The notes: generated from the sequence alone by a model not told the origin. A stretch of DNA of 32,071 nt from Candidatus Gastranaerophilales bacterium (GCA_944324375.1 CALUWB010000021.1:1-32071), one strand, 5' to 3'. Positions 14,536 through 23,552 are shown, numbered from the stretch's first letter. Numbers and translations: made by a program.

Positions 14536-15764
14536 GATTTAGGAACTGTAAATCCAAATGTACAGGTTTCATCTATATTACTACTTGCATAAATTTTACC
14601 ATTATGTGCATCTATTATCTGTTTTGATAAGTACAATCCTAAACCAGAACTACAAGTTAAATTTTTAGAATTAGTTACGGAATTATATTTATCAAAAATA
14701 TATAATAGCTTTTCTTCTGGGATATATGGGCTATGATTAGTAATTGTTAAACATAAAAAATTGTCTTGCTCTGATATATTAATCTCAATAAGAGAATTTT
14801 TAAAACCATAATTTATTGCATTTGATAATAAATTAGTTATAACTCTTTGAATTTGAAATCTATCTGCATATATTGTAGTATCATTTATTGTGTTAATTTT
14901 TATTGTTTGCCCTTTTTCTTTGTATAAATTACTTAAATTTAAAACAGTTAATTCTACTAAATCAATTAATGAAAAATTCTCTTGATAAATATTTGCTTGA
15001 CCATCATCATATAAATAAGTATCCAAAATATTGAAAATTAAATTAGACATATAATTACAAGAATCTTTTATTTGTAACAAAAAATAATCTTGTTTTTCAT
15101 TTATCGTACCTAATTTTCTATCTAAAATTAAATCAAGAGCTTTTATTTGAGCTATTATTGGGGTTTTCAAGTCGTGAATTAATGTTGATACAAAAGTATT
15201 TTTTCGACTTTCTAATTCTTTTTCTTTATCAATATTTTTATTGATACAAACAATTCTTATGACATTACCATCTTTATCAAACACGGGATACTTCATTACT
15301 CTATAAACTCCATTAACACCATTAAAAAACAAACATCTTTCTTTTATTAATGGAGATTTTGTTTCTCTTATATAATTATTTTCTTCTTGAATAATAGATA
15401 ATTTTTCAAGAGTACAATATTCTTGCAAATTAGTTCCTACAAAGCACTCGGATTCTAAATTAAAAATTGAAGCAAAATTTTTATTAACTAATAATATTGT
15501 TCCATCAATATTACATAAATAAACAATAAAGGAGGTATCATCAATAACTGTTTTTAATTGCAAATGTTGAACTAATATCCTTTCTTTCAATTCTTCCATT
15601 TTAGTTATATATTGCAAAACATAAAATATAAATAACAAAATTAATAATAAAAAGAATATAAATAACTCTTTATATTGACTAAAACAACATTTATTATAAC
15701 AACCTAAAATTAACAAAAAAGAAATTGCCAAAATGACAATTATTGCCAATCCTCTAATTTGCAA
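14532..15764 (-). CDS. orphan membrane-bound PAS sensor histidine kinase
   Basis: 410 residues. Two N-terminal membrane helices (about 4-22 and 32-53) are separated by a very short, cysteine-containing turn (CYNKCC), so little protein is exposed outside. A PAS domain (about 72-178) is followed by HisKA with TLIHDLKTPI (His197) and an HATPase with NLLSNAINYG and SSGLGLYLSKQI. The G1 box reads ITNHSPYIPEEKL where DNGxGI is expected, so the conserved Asp that contacts adenine is replaced. The start is TTG at 15764 with GGGAG six bases upstream; no in-frame ATG precedes the first helix. No response regulator gene is adjacent. Confidence 0.92.
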   Translation of the reverse strand: MQIRGLAIIVILAISFLLILGCYNKCCFSQYKELFIFFLLLILLFIFYVLQYITKMEELKERILVQHLQLKTVIDDTSFIVYLCNIDGTILLVNKNFASIFNLESECFVGTNLQEYCTLEKLSIIQEENNYIRETKSPLIKERCLFFNGVNGVYRVMKYPVFDKDGNVIRIVCINKNIDKEKELESRKNTFVSTLIHDLKTPIIAQIKALDLILDRKLGTINEKQDYFLLQIKDSCNYMSNLIFNILDTYLYDDGQANIYQENFSLIDLVELTVLNLSNLYKEKGQTIKINTINDTTIYADRFQIQRVITNLLSNAINYGFKNSLIEINISEQDNFLCLTITNHSPYIPEEKLLYIFDKYNSVTNSKNLTCSSGLGLYLSKQIIDAHNGKIYASSNIDETCTFGFTVPKS

Positions 15765-16059
15765 AATTACTCCCTTCTACTTCTTAATAATTTATGTATA
15801 CACAAATTTTTACCAGTTGGGTATTAGCCACTTGTTTAATTTAATTTATTTTCATTTGATTAAACATAAGAAGCTACAACATAAGGAACCTCAAAACCCC
15901 ATAAATAGAGAAATACAAGTAAATCACTTAAAATCAGCTTTTATTTTTTGCAATTCATTTTTTATATTTTTTTTACAAAAGTTAATAGTTAAGAGCAATT
16001 AAATAACAGTTCTAGCTAGGTAGAAATTATATAAAACCAAAACTATAATACTTATTATC
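15765..16059. other. intergenic region between divergent genes
   Basis: 295 bases separating the histidine kinase (minus) from the XRE regulator (plus). No ORF with a ribosome binding site is seen on either strand. TATAAT at 16044-16049 lies ten bases before the XRE start and is its likely -10; no good -35 accompanies it. The kinase ribosome site (GGGAG) is at the left edge. No hairpin with a T run and no clear operator pair were found. Confidence 0.6.
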
Positions 16060-16284
16060 ATGGGTTCTAATAATAATACAGAGAAAAAATTTGGAGCTAA
16101 GCTTGCATACGTCAGAAAAAGCAAAAAGCTTTCACAAATAAAACTAGCAGAAATAGTTGATATGAATTTTAACTACATTGGACAAATTGAACGTGGAGAA
16201 GCAAACGTTACAATGAAAACAATGATTGCATTAGCCAATGCATTAAATGTTGAATTAAAAACACTATTCGATTTTACTTTTTAA
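16060..16284 (+). CDS. XRE-family helix-turn-helix regulator
   Basis: 74-residue single-domain Cro/CI-type HTH. FGAKLAYVRKSKKLSQIKLAEIVDMNFNYIGQIERGEANVTMKTMIALANALNV covers the five helices, with the recognition helix around NFNYIGQIERG. The sequence resembles small solitary regulators with no dimerisation or ligand domain. No Shine-Dalgarno is seen; TATAAT is ten bases before ATG, so the 5' untranslated region would be only about four bases. The SGNH hydrolase gene begins 17 bases downstream and may be co-transcribed. Target unknown; it may bind its own promoter. Confidence 0.93.
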   Translation: MGSNNNTEKKFGAKLAYVRKSKKLSQIKLAEIVDMNFNYIGQIERGEANVTMKTMIALANALNVELKTLFDFTF

Positions 16285-16301
16285 TTTGATATAATAATTC
16301 T

Positions 16302-16895
16302 ATGAATAAAATTTTATGTTTTGGTGATAGTAATACGTTTGGCTTTAACCCAAAAGATGGTTCAAGATATAAAGCAAATGAACGTTGGACAGGTATTTTA
16401 AAAGAATATGTTAAAAGTTCATATGAATTAATAGAGGCAGGCTGTAATAATCGTACAGCATTTTTTACTAATCCTTCAGGCAGAGAACAATCAGGACTAA
16501 AAGTATTTCCTGAGTACTTAAAAAAATATAATCCCCATATTGTTATATTAGCTATAGGTATTAATGATTTACAATTTCAATATAATTCTTCAAATCAAGA
16601 TATTGAAGCAGGGCTTGAGAAATATCTTAATCTAATAAGTGATAAGAAGTTTATTCTTTTAATACCTTCTATTATTGAAACAAATATTCTTAAAAGTTTT
16701 TTTGCTCAAATGTTTGACGTGACATCAATAGAAAAAAGTAAAGTATTACATAAACTCTACAAAAATTTTGCAATTAAAAATAATCTAACGTATATTGATT
16801 TAAACCAAATAGTAAAGCCATCATCTATTGATGGCTTACACTATGATATAGAAATGCATAAAATAATTGCACAATCTATTTTAAAAGTTTTATAA
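16302..16895 (+). CDS. SGNH/GDSL-family hydrolase
   Basis: 197 residues with all SGNH blocks: block I CFGDSNTFG (nucleophile Ser10), block II GCNNRT (Gly48), block III AIGINDL (Asn95 area) and block V DGLHYD with the catalytic Asp-x2-His near residues 177-180. It resembles the acyl-CoA thioesterase/arylesterase branch, intracellular because no signal peptide is present. Substrate, a small ester or thioester, cannot be specified. TATAAT (16290-16295) lies six bases before ATG and there is no ribosome site. The last 20 bases overlap the convergent DJ-1 gene. Confidence 0.93.
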   Translation: MNKILCFGDSNTFGFNPKDGSRYKANERWTGILKEYVKSSYELIEAGCNNRTAFFTNPSGREQSGLKVFPEYLKKYNPHIVILAIGINDLQFQYNSSNQDIEAGLEKYLNLISDKKFILLIPSIIETNILKSFFAQMFDVTSIEKSKVLHKLYKNFAIKNNLTYIDLNQIVKPSSIDGLHYDIEMHKIIAQSILKVL

Positions 16896-17442
16896 ATTCT
16901 GCTAACCATGCAGGATGTGCAGGCCAAGCAGGGGCTGTTACTAAGTTTCCATCAACAACTGCATTTGTTGCTTCAGAATTTGGATCAATCCATTCTCCTC
17001 CTGCTGCTATTACATCTGGTTTTAAAGATATATAAGCTGTACATTTTTTATTTTTTAATGCACCAGCAGTTAATAAAACTTGTGGACCATGACAAATTGA
17101 TGCAATAGGTTTATTACTTTCAATAAAATATTTGACTGTATCCATTACTTTATCATCTAATCTGATATATTCAGGAGCTCTACCACCGGGGATAACTAAT
17201 GCATCATAGTCACTTGGATAATAGTCTGAAAAGTTTTGATTTAATTTGAAATTATGACCTCTTTTTTCAGTATAAGTTTGATCTCCTTCAAAATCATGGA
17301 TTGCAGTCTTTATAAAATCTCCTGCTTGTTTATTAGGACATACAACATGAACATCGTGACCTAACATTAATAGAGCTTGATAAGGAACCATTAGCTCATA
17401 ATCTTCTACAAAATCACCTGCGATAATTAATATCTTTGACAT
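16876..17442 (-). CDS. DJ-1/PfpI family protein
   Basis: 188 residues with the class I glutamine amidotransferase-like fold. The nucleophile elbow is ASICHGPQ (Cys117, His118) and Glu13 in FVEDYE is the usual partner carboxylate; ALVIPGGRAPEYIR contributes the PGG loop. Family members act as glyoxalase III/deglycase-like enzymes or proteases; the C-terminal VDGNLVTAPAWPAHPAWLAEF replaces the common TARHPxD end. The gene starts six bases after the phosphoesterase stop, so it is the third gene of that minus-strand operon. Confidence 0.93.
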   Translation of the reverse strand: MSKILIIAGDFVEDYELMVPYQALLMLGHDVHVVCPNKQAGDFIKTAIHDFEGDQTYTEKRGHNFKLNQNFSDYYPSDYDALVIPGGRAPEYIRLDDKVMDTVKYFIESNKPIASICHGPQVLLTAGALKNKKCTAYISLKPDVIAAGGEWIDPNSEATNAVVDGNLVTAPAWPAHPAWLAEFIKLLK

Positions 17443-17448
17443 AAAAAC

Positions 17449-18417
17449 CTACTTTCTGATTTCAAAAGTGTTATCTTTGTCTTCTTCAGAACCAGCTAAG
17501 AAAGATGCTCCCATTACTTTTATTTTTGCCGTATTTAATACATCTTTCAATCTTGTTTGTTTTGTATAAACGTCAATTATAACTTTTCTTGGATTATTAG
17601 TTATATTTATTATTCTGTAAGAGCAAGGATATGTTGCTAATGATGGAGTATCAATATATAAAATATTGTCTTCTTGTATTAATTTAGTTCCATGATAATG
17701 TCCAGAACAAACAATAATTGGATTTTTATATTTATGTAATACATCCATTACATCATATCTGTTTAATAATCTATGGCCTTCACTTACATATGGTTCAATT
17801 ATTGGAACATGCATACATATTATAACAACATCATTTTTTGATTTTTTTAACTCGCAATCTAACCATTCTAATTGTTCTTGAGATATTTCACCATTTGTTG
17901 TTACTCTATCTAAGATAATTGTATCTAAGCATATAACCTTGTAACCTTTTTTAGGCACAAATGAATAATAAGGACCTTTGTGTGAAAAATTAGGATTATG
18001 TCCACATAAAATGTCAAAAAATTCACTTTTTGACATTACACAATCTTGAACATCATGATTTCCTAATAATCCATACCAAGGTGCTTTTAAACAATTAGCT
18101 CTTGATATAAATTCTAATAATTGGCTCTTTTTAGGCTTATTTACTAAATCTCCTGTAAACATTACAAAATCAATACAAGGGGTATCATTTATTTGCATTA
18201 TTACATCATCTAATATTTGAGGAGAAGAGCTTAAAACTTTATAAGTTGTATCTTGTTCTATAGATGAATAATGAGCATCACTCACTTGAGCAAATTTTAA
18301 ATTACTTGCATTAGCATCTAGAAAATAAAACCAAATACCACCTGCTAATAATAAGGTAAATGTCCAATTTAATAATCTTTGAAAAAATGTTTCTTTCTTT
18401 TTGTAATGTCGTTTCAT
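17449..18417 (-). CDS. membrane-anchored calcineurin-like metallophosphoesterase
   Basis: 322 residues. A lysine-rich N-terminus and one hydrophobic helix (about 16-33) place the catalytic domain outside the inner membrane. The two-metal site is complete: VSDAH (Asp47, His49), FTGDLVN (Asp90), LGNHD (119-122), CMHVPI (His203) and SGHYHG (His240, His242). The layout resembles CpdA/class III phosphodiesterases, but substrate is unknown. The start codon overlaps the stop of the secreted TPR gene (ATGA), so both are translationally coupled and may act in the same envelope process (inference). Confidence 0.92.
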   Translation of the reverse strand: MKRHYKKKETFFQRLLNWTFTLLLAGGIWFYFLDANASNLKFAQVSDAHYSSIEQDTTYKVLSSSPQILDDVIMQINDTPCIDFVMFTGDLVNKPKKSQLLEFISRANCLKAPWYGLLGNHDVQDCVMSKSEFFDILCGHNPNFSHKGPYYSFVPKKGYKVICLDTIILDRVTTNGEISQEQLEWLDCELKKSKNDVVIICMHVPIIEPYVSEGHRLLNRYDVMDVLHKYKNPIIVCSGHYHGTKLIQEDNILYIDTPSLATYPCSYRIINITNNPRKVIIDVYTKQTRLKDVLNTAKIKVMGASFLAGSEEDKDNTFEIRK

Positions 18418-19811
18418 CTATTTAATATCCTATCGATTTCACGTTTTGTTCTTATTACACCTTCTTTATCTGAAGTTCTTACATATATATCTAATTTTGC
18501 TTTATACAATTCTAGATTTTGTGGGTATTTTTTTATTCCCAAATTTATAATATTTATTGATTCTTTTTTATTATCTATATCTAAATATATGTATGCCAAA
18601 TCAAAATAATCTTTAGAAGTTTTTGATTCAATTAATTCTATCTCTTTTAATGTTTTTTTATAATTGGTTACATCGTTAATATTTTTATATACTTTTGCAA
18701 CATTATACAAATATAATGGTCTTGTTTGAGATAATTTATAGGCTTCTTTATAAACCAATAATGCATTATCATAATCTTTCAACAAGACATAACAATTACC
18801 TAATTCATTTAACACTTCTGAATTTGGATTTTTTATAGATTTTAAAACTGCAATAGCACCATATATATTATCTAAATATTTTTCAATTTCAGATAAACAT
18901 AATCTATAATCTATACAATTATTTATTATTGCAGCTTTTAATATATAATTTTTAGCAACATGATAATCCTTCATTGCTAAATAATTACGATATAACATAA
19001 AATATGCATAATCGTCTTTATTATTAAACTCGATATATTTTTCTAGTGTTGAATTAGACCAAGCATAATCTTTGGTTAGATAATATATATCTGCTAACTG
19101 AATATATGATAACGAAAAATTTGGCACAATTAATGTAACTTGATTAAAGCATTTGATAGCTTGTTGGTATTTACCTTGCTCTTTATTTACAACTCCTAAT
19201 AAATAATATGCACAATAATCATTTTTATTATTCTGAATAACTTTAGTTAAAATTTGATAAGCTGACTTATACTCGTTATTATCTATTAACATTTGAGACA
19301 AATTTAGCATTGGCGCAGAAAAATGATTATTAATTCTATATGCTTTAGTAAATACTTTTTCTGCATTTCTATATTTACCTAATTTCCAATAACATAAACC
19401 TAAATTATTATATGCATATATATTTCTCAAATTATATTTTATTGATGTTTGAAATGCTATCTTCGCATTTTGATAATCTTTATTTAAATAAAATTCTTCT
19501 CCTTTAAAATTATATTCATCAGATTGAATTACTCCTGTTTTTTCACCTGTAGGCCTAACATTAATGGTTTTATTCAATAATAAATCTGATATTGTACCTT
19601 GAGGTTCAGTTAATATAACATTTAAGTAATTTGCACCAAAATGAGATGGACTAATCGCTAATACTTGCTTTACATATTCAAGGGAATTAACAAATTCTCC
19701 ATTATTATAAAAATTTTTTGCCATATCAAAATAGTCTTCCACTACATCTGTTGCAAATGTTGGAAGTGAAATAAAAGCCATAAGTGATAGTAATACAATA
19801 TGTTTCTTCAT
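18414..19811 (-). CDS. secreted TPR-repeat protein
   Basis: 465 residues from the ATG at 19811. Signal peptide MKKHIVLLSLMAFISLPTFA with cleavage likely after TFA. The rest is a chain of tetratricopeptide-type helix pairs: clear units include AYNNLGLCYWKLGKYRNAEKVFTKAYRI, AYYLLGVVNKEQGKYQQAIKCFNQVTLI and VLNELGNCYVLLKDYDNALLVYKEAYKL. No enzymatic domain is present; it is a periplasmic scaffold or assembly factor. The in-frame TTG two codons upstream lies too close to the GAGAG site to be used. It leads the operon with the phosphoesterase and DJ-1 genes; a promoter is seen at 19841-19870. Confidence 0.92.
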   Translation of the reverse strand: MKKHIVLLSLMAFISLPTFATDVVEDYFDMAKNFYNNGEFVNSLEYVKQVLAISPSHFGANYLNVILTEPQGTISDLLLNKTINVRPTGEKTGVIQSDEYNFKGEEFYLNKDYQNAKIAFQTSIKYNLRNIYAYNNLGLCYWKLGKYRNAEKVFTKAYRINNHFSAPMLNLSQMLIDNNEYKSAYQILTKVIQNNKNDYCAYYLLGVVNKEQGKYQQAIKCFNQVTLIVPNFSLSYIQLADIYYLTKDYAWSNSTLEKYIEFNNKDDYAYFMLYRNYLAMKDYHVAKNYILKAAIINNCIDYRLCLSEIEKYLDNIYGAIAVLKSIKNPNSEVLNELGNCYVLLKDYDNALLVYKEAYKLSQTRPLYLYNVAKVYKNINDVTNYKKTLKEIELIESKTSKDYFDLAYIYLDIDNKKESINIINLGIKKYPQNLELYKAKLDIYVRTSDKEGVIRTKREIDRILNR

Positions 19812-19840
19812 ATTCAACTCTCAATTATCTTATGGCTTTT

Positions 19841-19870
19841 ATTATACTACAAATTATTATTTTTAAGCAA
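19841..19870 (-). promoter_or_regulatory. promoter of the TPR-phosphoesterase-DJ-1 operon
   Basis: On the minus strand TTGCTT (19865-19870) and TATAAT (19841-19846) are 18 bases apart. Transcription would start about 24 bases upstream of the ATG at 19811, allowing a normal leader with GAGAG. Confidence 0.6.
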
Positions 19871-19877
19871 AATCGTA

Positions 19878-20717
19878 TTATTTTGTAAGATTTTTTAAAT
19901 AATTAGGTAATGCAAATCTTGCATTATGATAATCTCTATTATAAATCTTACAAGATTCAGTTATTGCTTGTTCTCTATCTTCTGCATAATATGATAAAGG
20001 TTCAACTTCTTCTGAGCAGAAAGCCCAAGCCCAATATCCACCTGGATATGTTGGAATATTTGATGTATAAGTTGAACAAATTGGAAAAACTTTCTTTAAC
20101 AATTTGTACATTTTACTAATTTCTTCTTTATTAACAACTGGAGATTCTGATTGTGCTGCTAATATACCACCTTTTTTCATTGATCGTTTTACATTAGTAT
20201 AAAATTCTTCTGTAAATAAACCTTCTCCAGGTCCCATTGGGTCTGTTGAATCAATAAGAACAATATCATACTCATCAACTTTATCTTTTATAAATTCTAT
20301 TGCATCTTCAACTTTTATTTCAACTTTTGGATTATCTAATTCACAAGCCATTGATGGTAAATATTTTTTACAAGCATCAATAACCATTCCATCAATTTCA
20401 CATAACACTACTTTTTCAACTGTATCATGTTTTAGAACTTCTCTTACTGTTCCACCATCTCCACCACCTATAACCAATACTGATTTTGGTGCTTTATGAT
20501 GCATCATAGGAATATGCGCAATCATTTCATGGTAATGATATTCATCACCTTCTGTGCACATCATTAAATCATCTAAAGTTAAAAATCTGCCTAGTGCACT
20601 ATCAGATTCTATTACTTCAACCTTTTGAAACTCTGATTTATCAGAAAATAATACATTTTTTTTCTTTATTGCTATTCCGAATCCTGCTGGTGTAATTTCT
20701 TGATAAAATTCTGTCAT
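19878..20717 (-). CDS. speE: spermidine synthase
   Basis: 279-residue polyamine aminopropyltransferase. FLTLDDLMMCTEGDEYHYHEM (46-65) forms the putrescine pocket, VIGGGDGGTVREVLKH (82-97) is the decarboxylated-SAM-binding loop, CEID (106-109) contacts the nucleoside, and LIDSTDPMGPGEGLF (154-168) holds the catalytic Asp156. PTYPGGYWAWAF is the C-terminal pocket motif. It makes spermidine from putrescine in the cytosol. Length is normal. GGAG precedes the start, which overlaps the HIT-gene stop by four bases (ATGA). Genes for putrescine and decarboxylated SAM are not in the window. Confidence 0.98.
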   Translation of the reverse strand: MTEFYQEITPAGFGIAIKKKNVLFSDKSEFQKVEVIESDSALGRFLTLDDLMMCTEGDEYHYHEMIAHIPMMHHKAPKSVLVIGGGDGGTVREVLKHDTVEKVVLCEIDGMVIDACKKYLPSMACELDNPKVEIKVEDAIEFIKDKVDEYDIVLIDSTDPMGPGEGLFTEEFYTNVKRSMKKGGILAAQSESPVVNKEEISKMYKLLKKVFPICSTYTSNIPTYPGGYWAWAFCSEEVEPLSYYAEDREQAITESCKIYNRDYHNARFALPNYLKNLTK

Positions 20718-21034
20718 AATTTAATATCTCCTGCTAAAATGTGAATATGTAAGTGAAAAACTTCTTGTCCTGCATCTTTCCCTGTATTTATAACTGTTCT
20801 ATAAGATGATATTCCTTCTTGTTTTGTTACTTTTCTAACTATATTCATTAAGCGACCTAACAATTCAACATCATCAAGTTCATTTAAACTTGGAACATGT
20901 AAACGTGGAACCACTAATAAATGAATGTTAGCTTTTGGGTTTATATCATTAAATACAACAGCATCCTCATCTTCATAGACAAATTTTGTTCCAAAATCGC
21001 CATTGATAATTTTACAAAAAATACAATCTGTCAT
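20714..21034 (-). CDS. HIT-family (Hint-like) nucleotide hydrolase
   Basis: 106 residues: TDCIFCKIINGDFGTKFVYE opening, NPKANIHLLVVPRLHVPSL in the middle and the histidine triad HLHIHIL near the end. CIFC supplies two zinc-ligand cysteines seen in many HINT proteins. Members hydrolyse AMP-amine bonds (adenosine phosphoramidase). The start at 21034 is chosen because AAGGAG lies eight bases before it; the longer frame to 21133 adds 33 residues unlike the family. First gene of an operon with speE. Confidence 0.95.
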   Translation of the reverse strand: MTDCIFCKIINGDFGTKFVYEDEDAVVFNDINPKANIHLLVVPRLHVPSLNELDDVELLGRLMNIVRKVTKQEGISSYRTVINTGKDAGQEVFHLHIHILAGDIKL

Positions 21035-21153
21035 TGCTTTCTCCTTGTCTTGATTAGAATAACTTAAAAATAATAACAAGTAAATAAATGTAACATTTTT
21101 ATAATTTATAACAAAATTATTTTTTAGAAACATTATTTATTATAGAGGTTATT

Positions 21154-22392
21154 ATGAATGGGATTTTATTAAATCATAATAAGTTTAGTATTTATAATAA
21201 TTATAAAACAACTTATTCTGATAAAAAAACTAAATACAATATAAACAATATAAATAATTCAAAAAATCAAACGAAACCTGTATATGCATATCAAATTTCA
21301 AATATACACTTTGGTTCTAGAAATATTAATGAATTATATGAAGAATATAATTGGTATATTAACAAAGATCATACTCCTGCAATTCACGCTTTTTTAAAAA
21401 TTAAAGCTGATAAACAAGATATGGATAATTTCCTCACTGCAATACTAAACACAGATGATAGAAGTTATCAACTTATTGACAGCCTTGTAAAACAACCTAG
21501 AAAAATATCAGAACTTACAGATAGCCTTGCTGATAAAGTTGGTACTCAATCAAAAAATGTTATGCCTTTTTTCATTGATAGTCCATACAACAAAGCTTAT
21601 AATAAGTTTATTAATAAAAAATATCAAGAAGCACATACAATATCTGAATTACTAAAAGTTCGCCCAGATTGGAAAGGAAGCGTTTTATTAGAAAAGTATC
21701 ACAAATTAAAAGGAAATGATGCTTTTGAAATAGGCAATATTCCTAGAGAATTCCCAAATAACCATCTTTTTTTAATAGCCAATTATTTAAAAGACAAGAT
21801 GGAAATTGGAATAAAACAAAAAAAAGATATTCCAAATTTAAAATTAGATAATAGAGAATATGAATTCAAATTTTTTACAGAAGGGAAATCAGATAAAAAT
21901 GTATTTGGAGTATTTACCCCTGAAAGAAAAAAATATGTACTTAAAATGAGTGATGAAAAATATAAAAGCCTTGATAAACCTTTTGCCCTAGGGACTCTCG
22001 CTAAAATTGATACATATTTAACAACTAACAGAAGTAGAAATTCAGCTCCTCTATGCTACTATAACCACGATAAAAATATGTCTATATATAAATATATTGA
22101 GCATTATAGCATTAATAATAACAATAATTCATTAGAAGAGATTTCAAAACATCTTCCAGACTTTAAATCACTTGGTTTATCATACAATGATAATGTTGGT
22201 AACAAAAATTACTTTATTCTTAAAAATGATTCAAATGAAGATTTAAAAAATACAGAAGGTTTTGAAGAAGCAATTATGCGAAATGAATGGATATCTGTTG
22301 ATAATGATCATGTAACTTACAACAATAAATTTCAGCCATCTATTTCAAAATATCATGCTCCTCTTCCTAATGCAATGCAAATATGCCTTTAA
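21154..22392 (+). CDS. uncharacterised protein with a possible kinase-like C-terminal domain
   Basis: 412 residues that I do not recognise. Residues 1-45 are Asn/Lys/Tyr-rich and probably disordered; QISNIHFGS (47-55) resembles the motif of two other unknown proteins here. About 60-215 look helical. Residues ~236-360 resemble a small kinase-like fold: a strand pair with FGVFTPERKKYVLKMSD (Lys264 as candidate beta-3 Lys), a hinge-like MSIYKYIEH (309-317) and LSYNDNVGNKNYFIL (342-356) in the place of a catalytic loop. Spacing is not canonical, so this may be a pseudokinase or coincidence. It ends in an Asn-rich segment and YHAPLPNAMQ. GAGG six bases before ATG supports the start. There is no signal peptide. 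Confidence 0.8.
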   Translation: MNGILLNHNKFSIYNNYKTTYSDKKTKYNINNINNSKNQTKPVYAYQISNIHFGSRNINELYEEYNWYINKDHTPAIHAFLKIKADKQDMDNFLTAILNTDDRSYQLIDSLVKQPRKISELTDSLADKVGTQSKNVMPFFIDSPYNKAYNKFINKKYQEAHTISELLKVRPDWKGSVLLEKYHKLKGNDAFEIGNIPREFPNNHLFLIANYLKDKMEIGIKQKKDIPNLKLDNREYEFKFFTEGKSDKNVFGVFTPERKKYVLKMSDEKYKSLDKPFALGTLAKIDTYLTTNRSRNSAPLCYYNHDKNMSIYKYIEHYSINNNNNSLEEISKHLPDFKSLGLSYNDNVGNKNYFILKNDSNEDLKNTEGFEEAIMRNEWISVDNDHVTYNNKFQPSISKYHAPLPNAMQICL

Positions 22393-23489
22393 TTAGCTTT
22401 TTGTGCATACCTTGGATTTACTGCCAACCAACGGAAAGTTTGTTCTTCTACATCTGGCATATCAATAACAAATGTACCACCATAGCGTCCACGAGCAAAT
22501 CTTAAAATCCCTTCATCTGCTAAATTATTTAATGCTTTTCTTATTGTATTTGGGCTTAAATCTAAACTCTCAGAAAATTCTCTTATTGATGGAAGTTTTG
22601 AACCTATTCCGTAATTTTCTGTTATAATTTTCTTTATTTTATTTTGGACCTTTTCATAATGATAAAATGCAGTATCTTGAGCTGAAGCAAATATTGACAT
22701 TTCTCGTCTTGGCTCAAATGCAGAATTCATAGACGTATTTACAACAATTGTACCATAAGTACCTCTACGAGATAATAACATGTTCTCTTTCTCCAATTGT
22801 TTTATTGAATTATGAATTGTTTTTACACTTACCTTAAACTTTTCTGCTAATATGTTATACGAAGGAATACGTTCTCCTATTTTATAATTATCAGATATAA
22901 ACTCTTTTATATCTTGAGTTATCTTATTCACTAAACTCTCCGAATTAATAACATCTTTAGTTTCAAAATCTTTATTAACTAACACAAGACTATCCCCAGT
23001 TTTTTCTAATATTCCATCATTAATCAATTTATTTATTGACAAACGTACTGAATTTAATGATAATTCAGTAATTTGAGACAATTTCCTTGATGATATTAAT
23101 TTATCCCCAATATTTATGCCTGATGTCTGTATGTATTTTTTTATTATATCTACTGCAATATCTGTTTTTGATGTCTGCTTTCTTACAGTTTTTATATCAT
23201 CAACATCTTTTACTATTGCACCAATTCTTTGTTTTAGAAATATATAACCTTTATCTTCCAATATTTTAAAAACATTTTGAATTGTACCTAAGCTCACACC
23301 TAAAGAATATGCAAATTCTGCCTTAGTTGGTAATAAACAATTAACCAAATTTTGGCGATCTAACCAACTACATATCCAATCTGCTATTACTTGTGATTTA
23401 TTAGTATTCTTTAAATTTGGACATTCAATATCAATATCACTTATTAAAATTTTTCTTAATTCATTTTTTTTATAATTTATATAATTCAT
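22389..23489 (-). CDS. regulator built of four tandem GntR-type winged helices
   Basis: 366 residues. Four segments each show the GntR DNA-binding pattern: (1) about 32-93, LPTKAEFAYSLGVSLGTIQNVFKILEDKGYI; (2) 109-171, ISSRKLSQITELSLNSVRLSINKLINDGIL; (3) 186-250, IPSYNILAEKFKVSVKTIHNSIKQLEKENML with RRGTYGTIVV wing; (4) 278-342, LPSIREFSESLDLSPNTIRKALNNLADEGIL with GRYGGTFVI wing. Units 3 and 4 keep the best wings. No effector domain (FCD, UTRA or aminotransferase) is present. AAAGGA precedes the ATG and a promoter lies at 23508-23536. It is monocistronic, convergent with the unknown gene on the left. It probably binds long or repeated operators; ligand and targets unknown. Confidence 0.9.
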   Translation of the reverse strand: MNYINYKKNELRKILISDIDIECPNLKNTNKSQVIADWICSWLDRQNLVNCLLPTKAEFAYSLGVSLGTIQNVFKILEDKGYIFLKQRIGAIVKDVDDIKTVRKQTSKTDIAVDIIKKYIQTSGINIGDKLISSRKLSQITELSLNSVRLSINKLINDGILEKTGDSLVLVNKDFETKDVINSESLVNKITQDIKEFISDNYKIGERIPSYNILAEKFKVSVKTIHNSIKQLEKENMLLSRRGTYGTIVVNTSMNSAFEPRREMSIFASAQDTAFYHYEKVQNKIKKIITENYGIGSKLPSIREFSESLDLSPNTIRKALNNLADEGILRFARGRYGGTFVIDMPDVEEQTFRWLAVNPRYAQKAN

Positions 23490-23507
23490 AAAAATCCTTT
23501 TTTAATA

Positions 23508-23536
23508 GTATACTATAAATATAAAAACAAACACAA
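23508..23536 (-). promoter_or_regulatory. promoter of the four-winged-helix regulator
   Basis: On the minus strand TTGTGT (23531-23536) and TATACT (23508-23513) are separated by 17 bases. Transcription would begin about 12 bases before the ribosome site of the gene starting at 23489. A binding site for the product itself could overlap but no clear operator repeat was identified. Confidence 0.65.
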
Positions 23537-23552
23537 ATTCTTTACATATTCT

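Noticed and set aside
15733-16002. 89-codon plus-strand ORF between the histidine kinase and XRE genes
   Set aside because: It begins inside the kinase gene on the opposite strand, has no ribosome site and has random AT-rich composition.
21035-21133. N-terminal extension of the HIT protein
   Set aside because: The family sequence begins at the ATG at 21034, which has AAGGAG; the extension is Asn/Tyr-rich upstream sequence.
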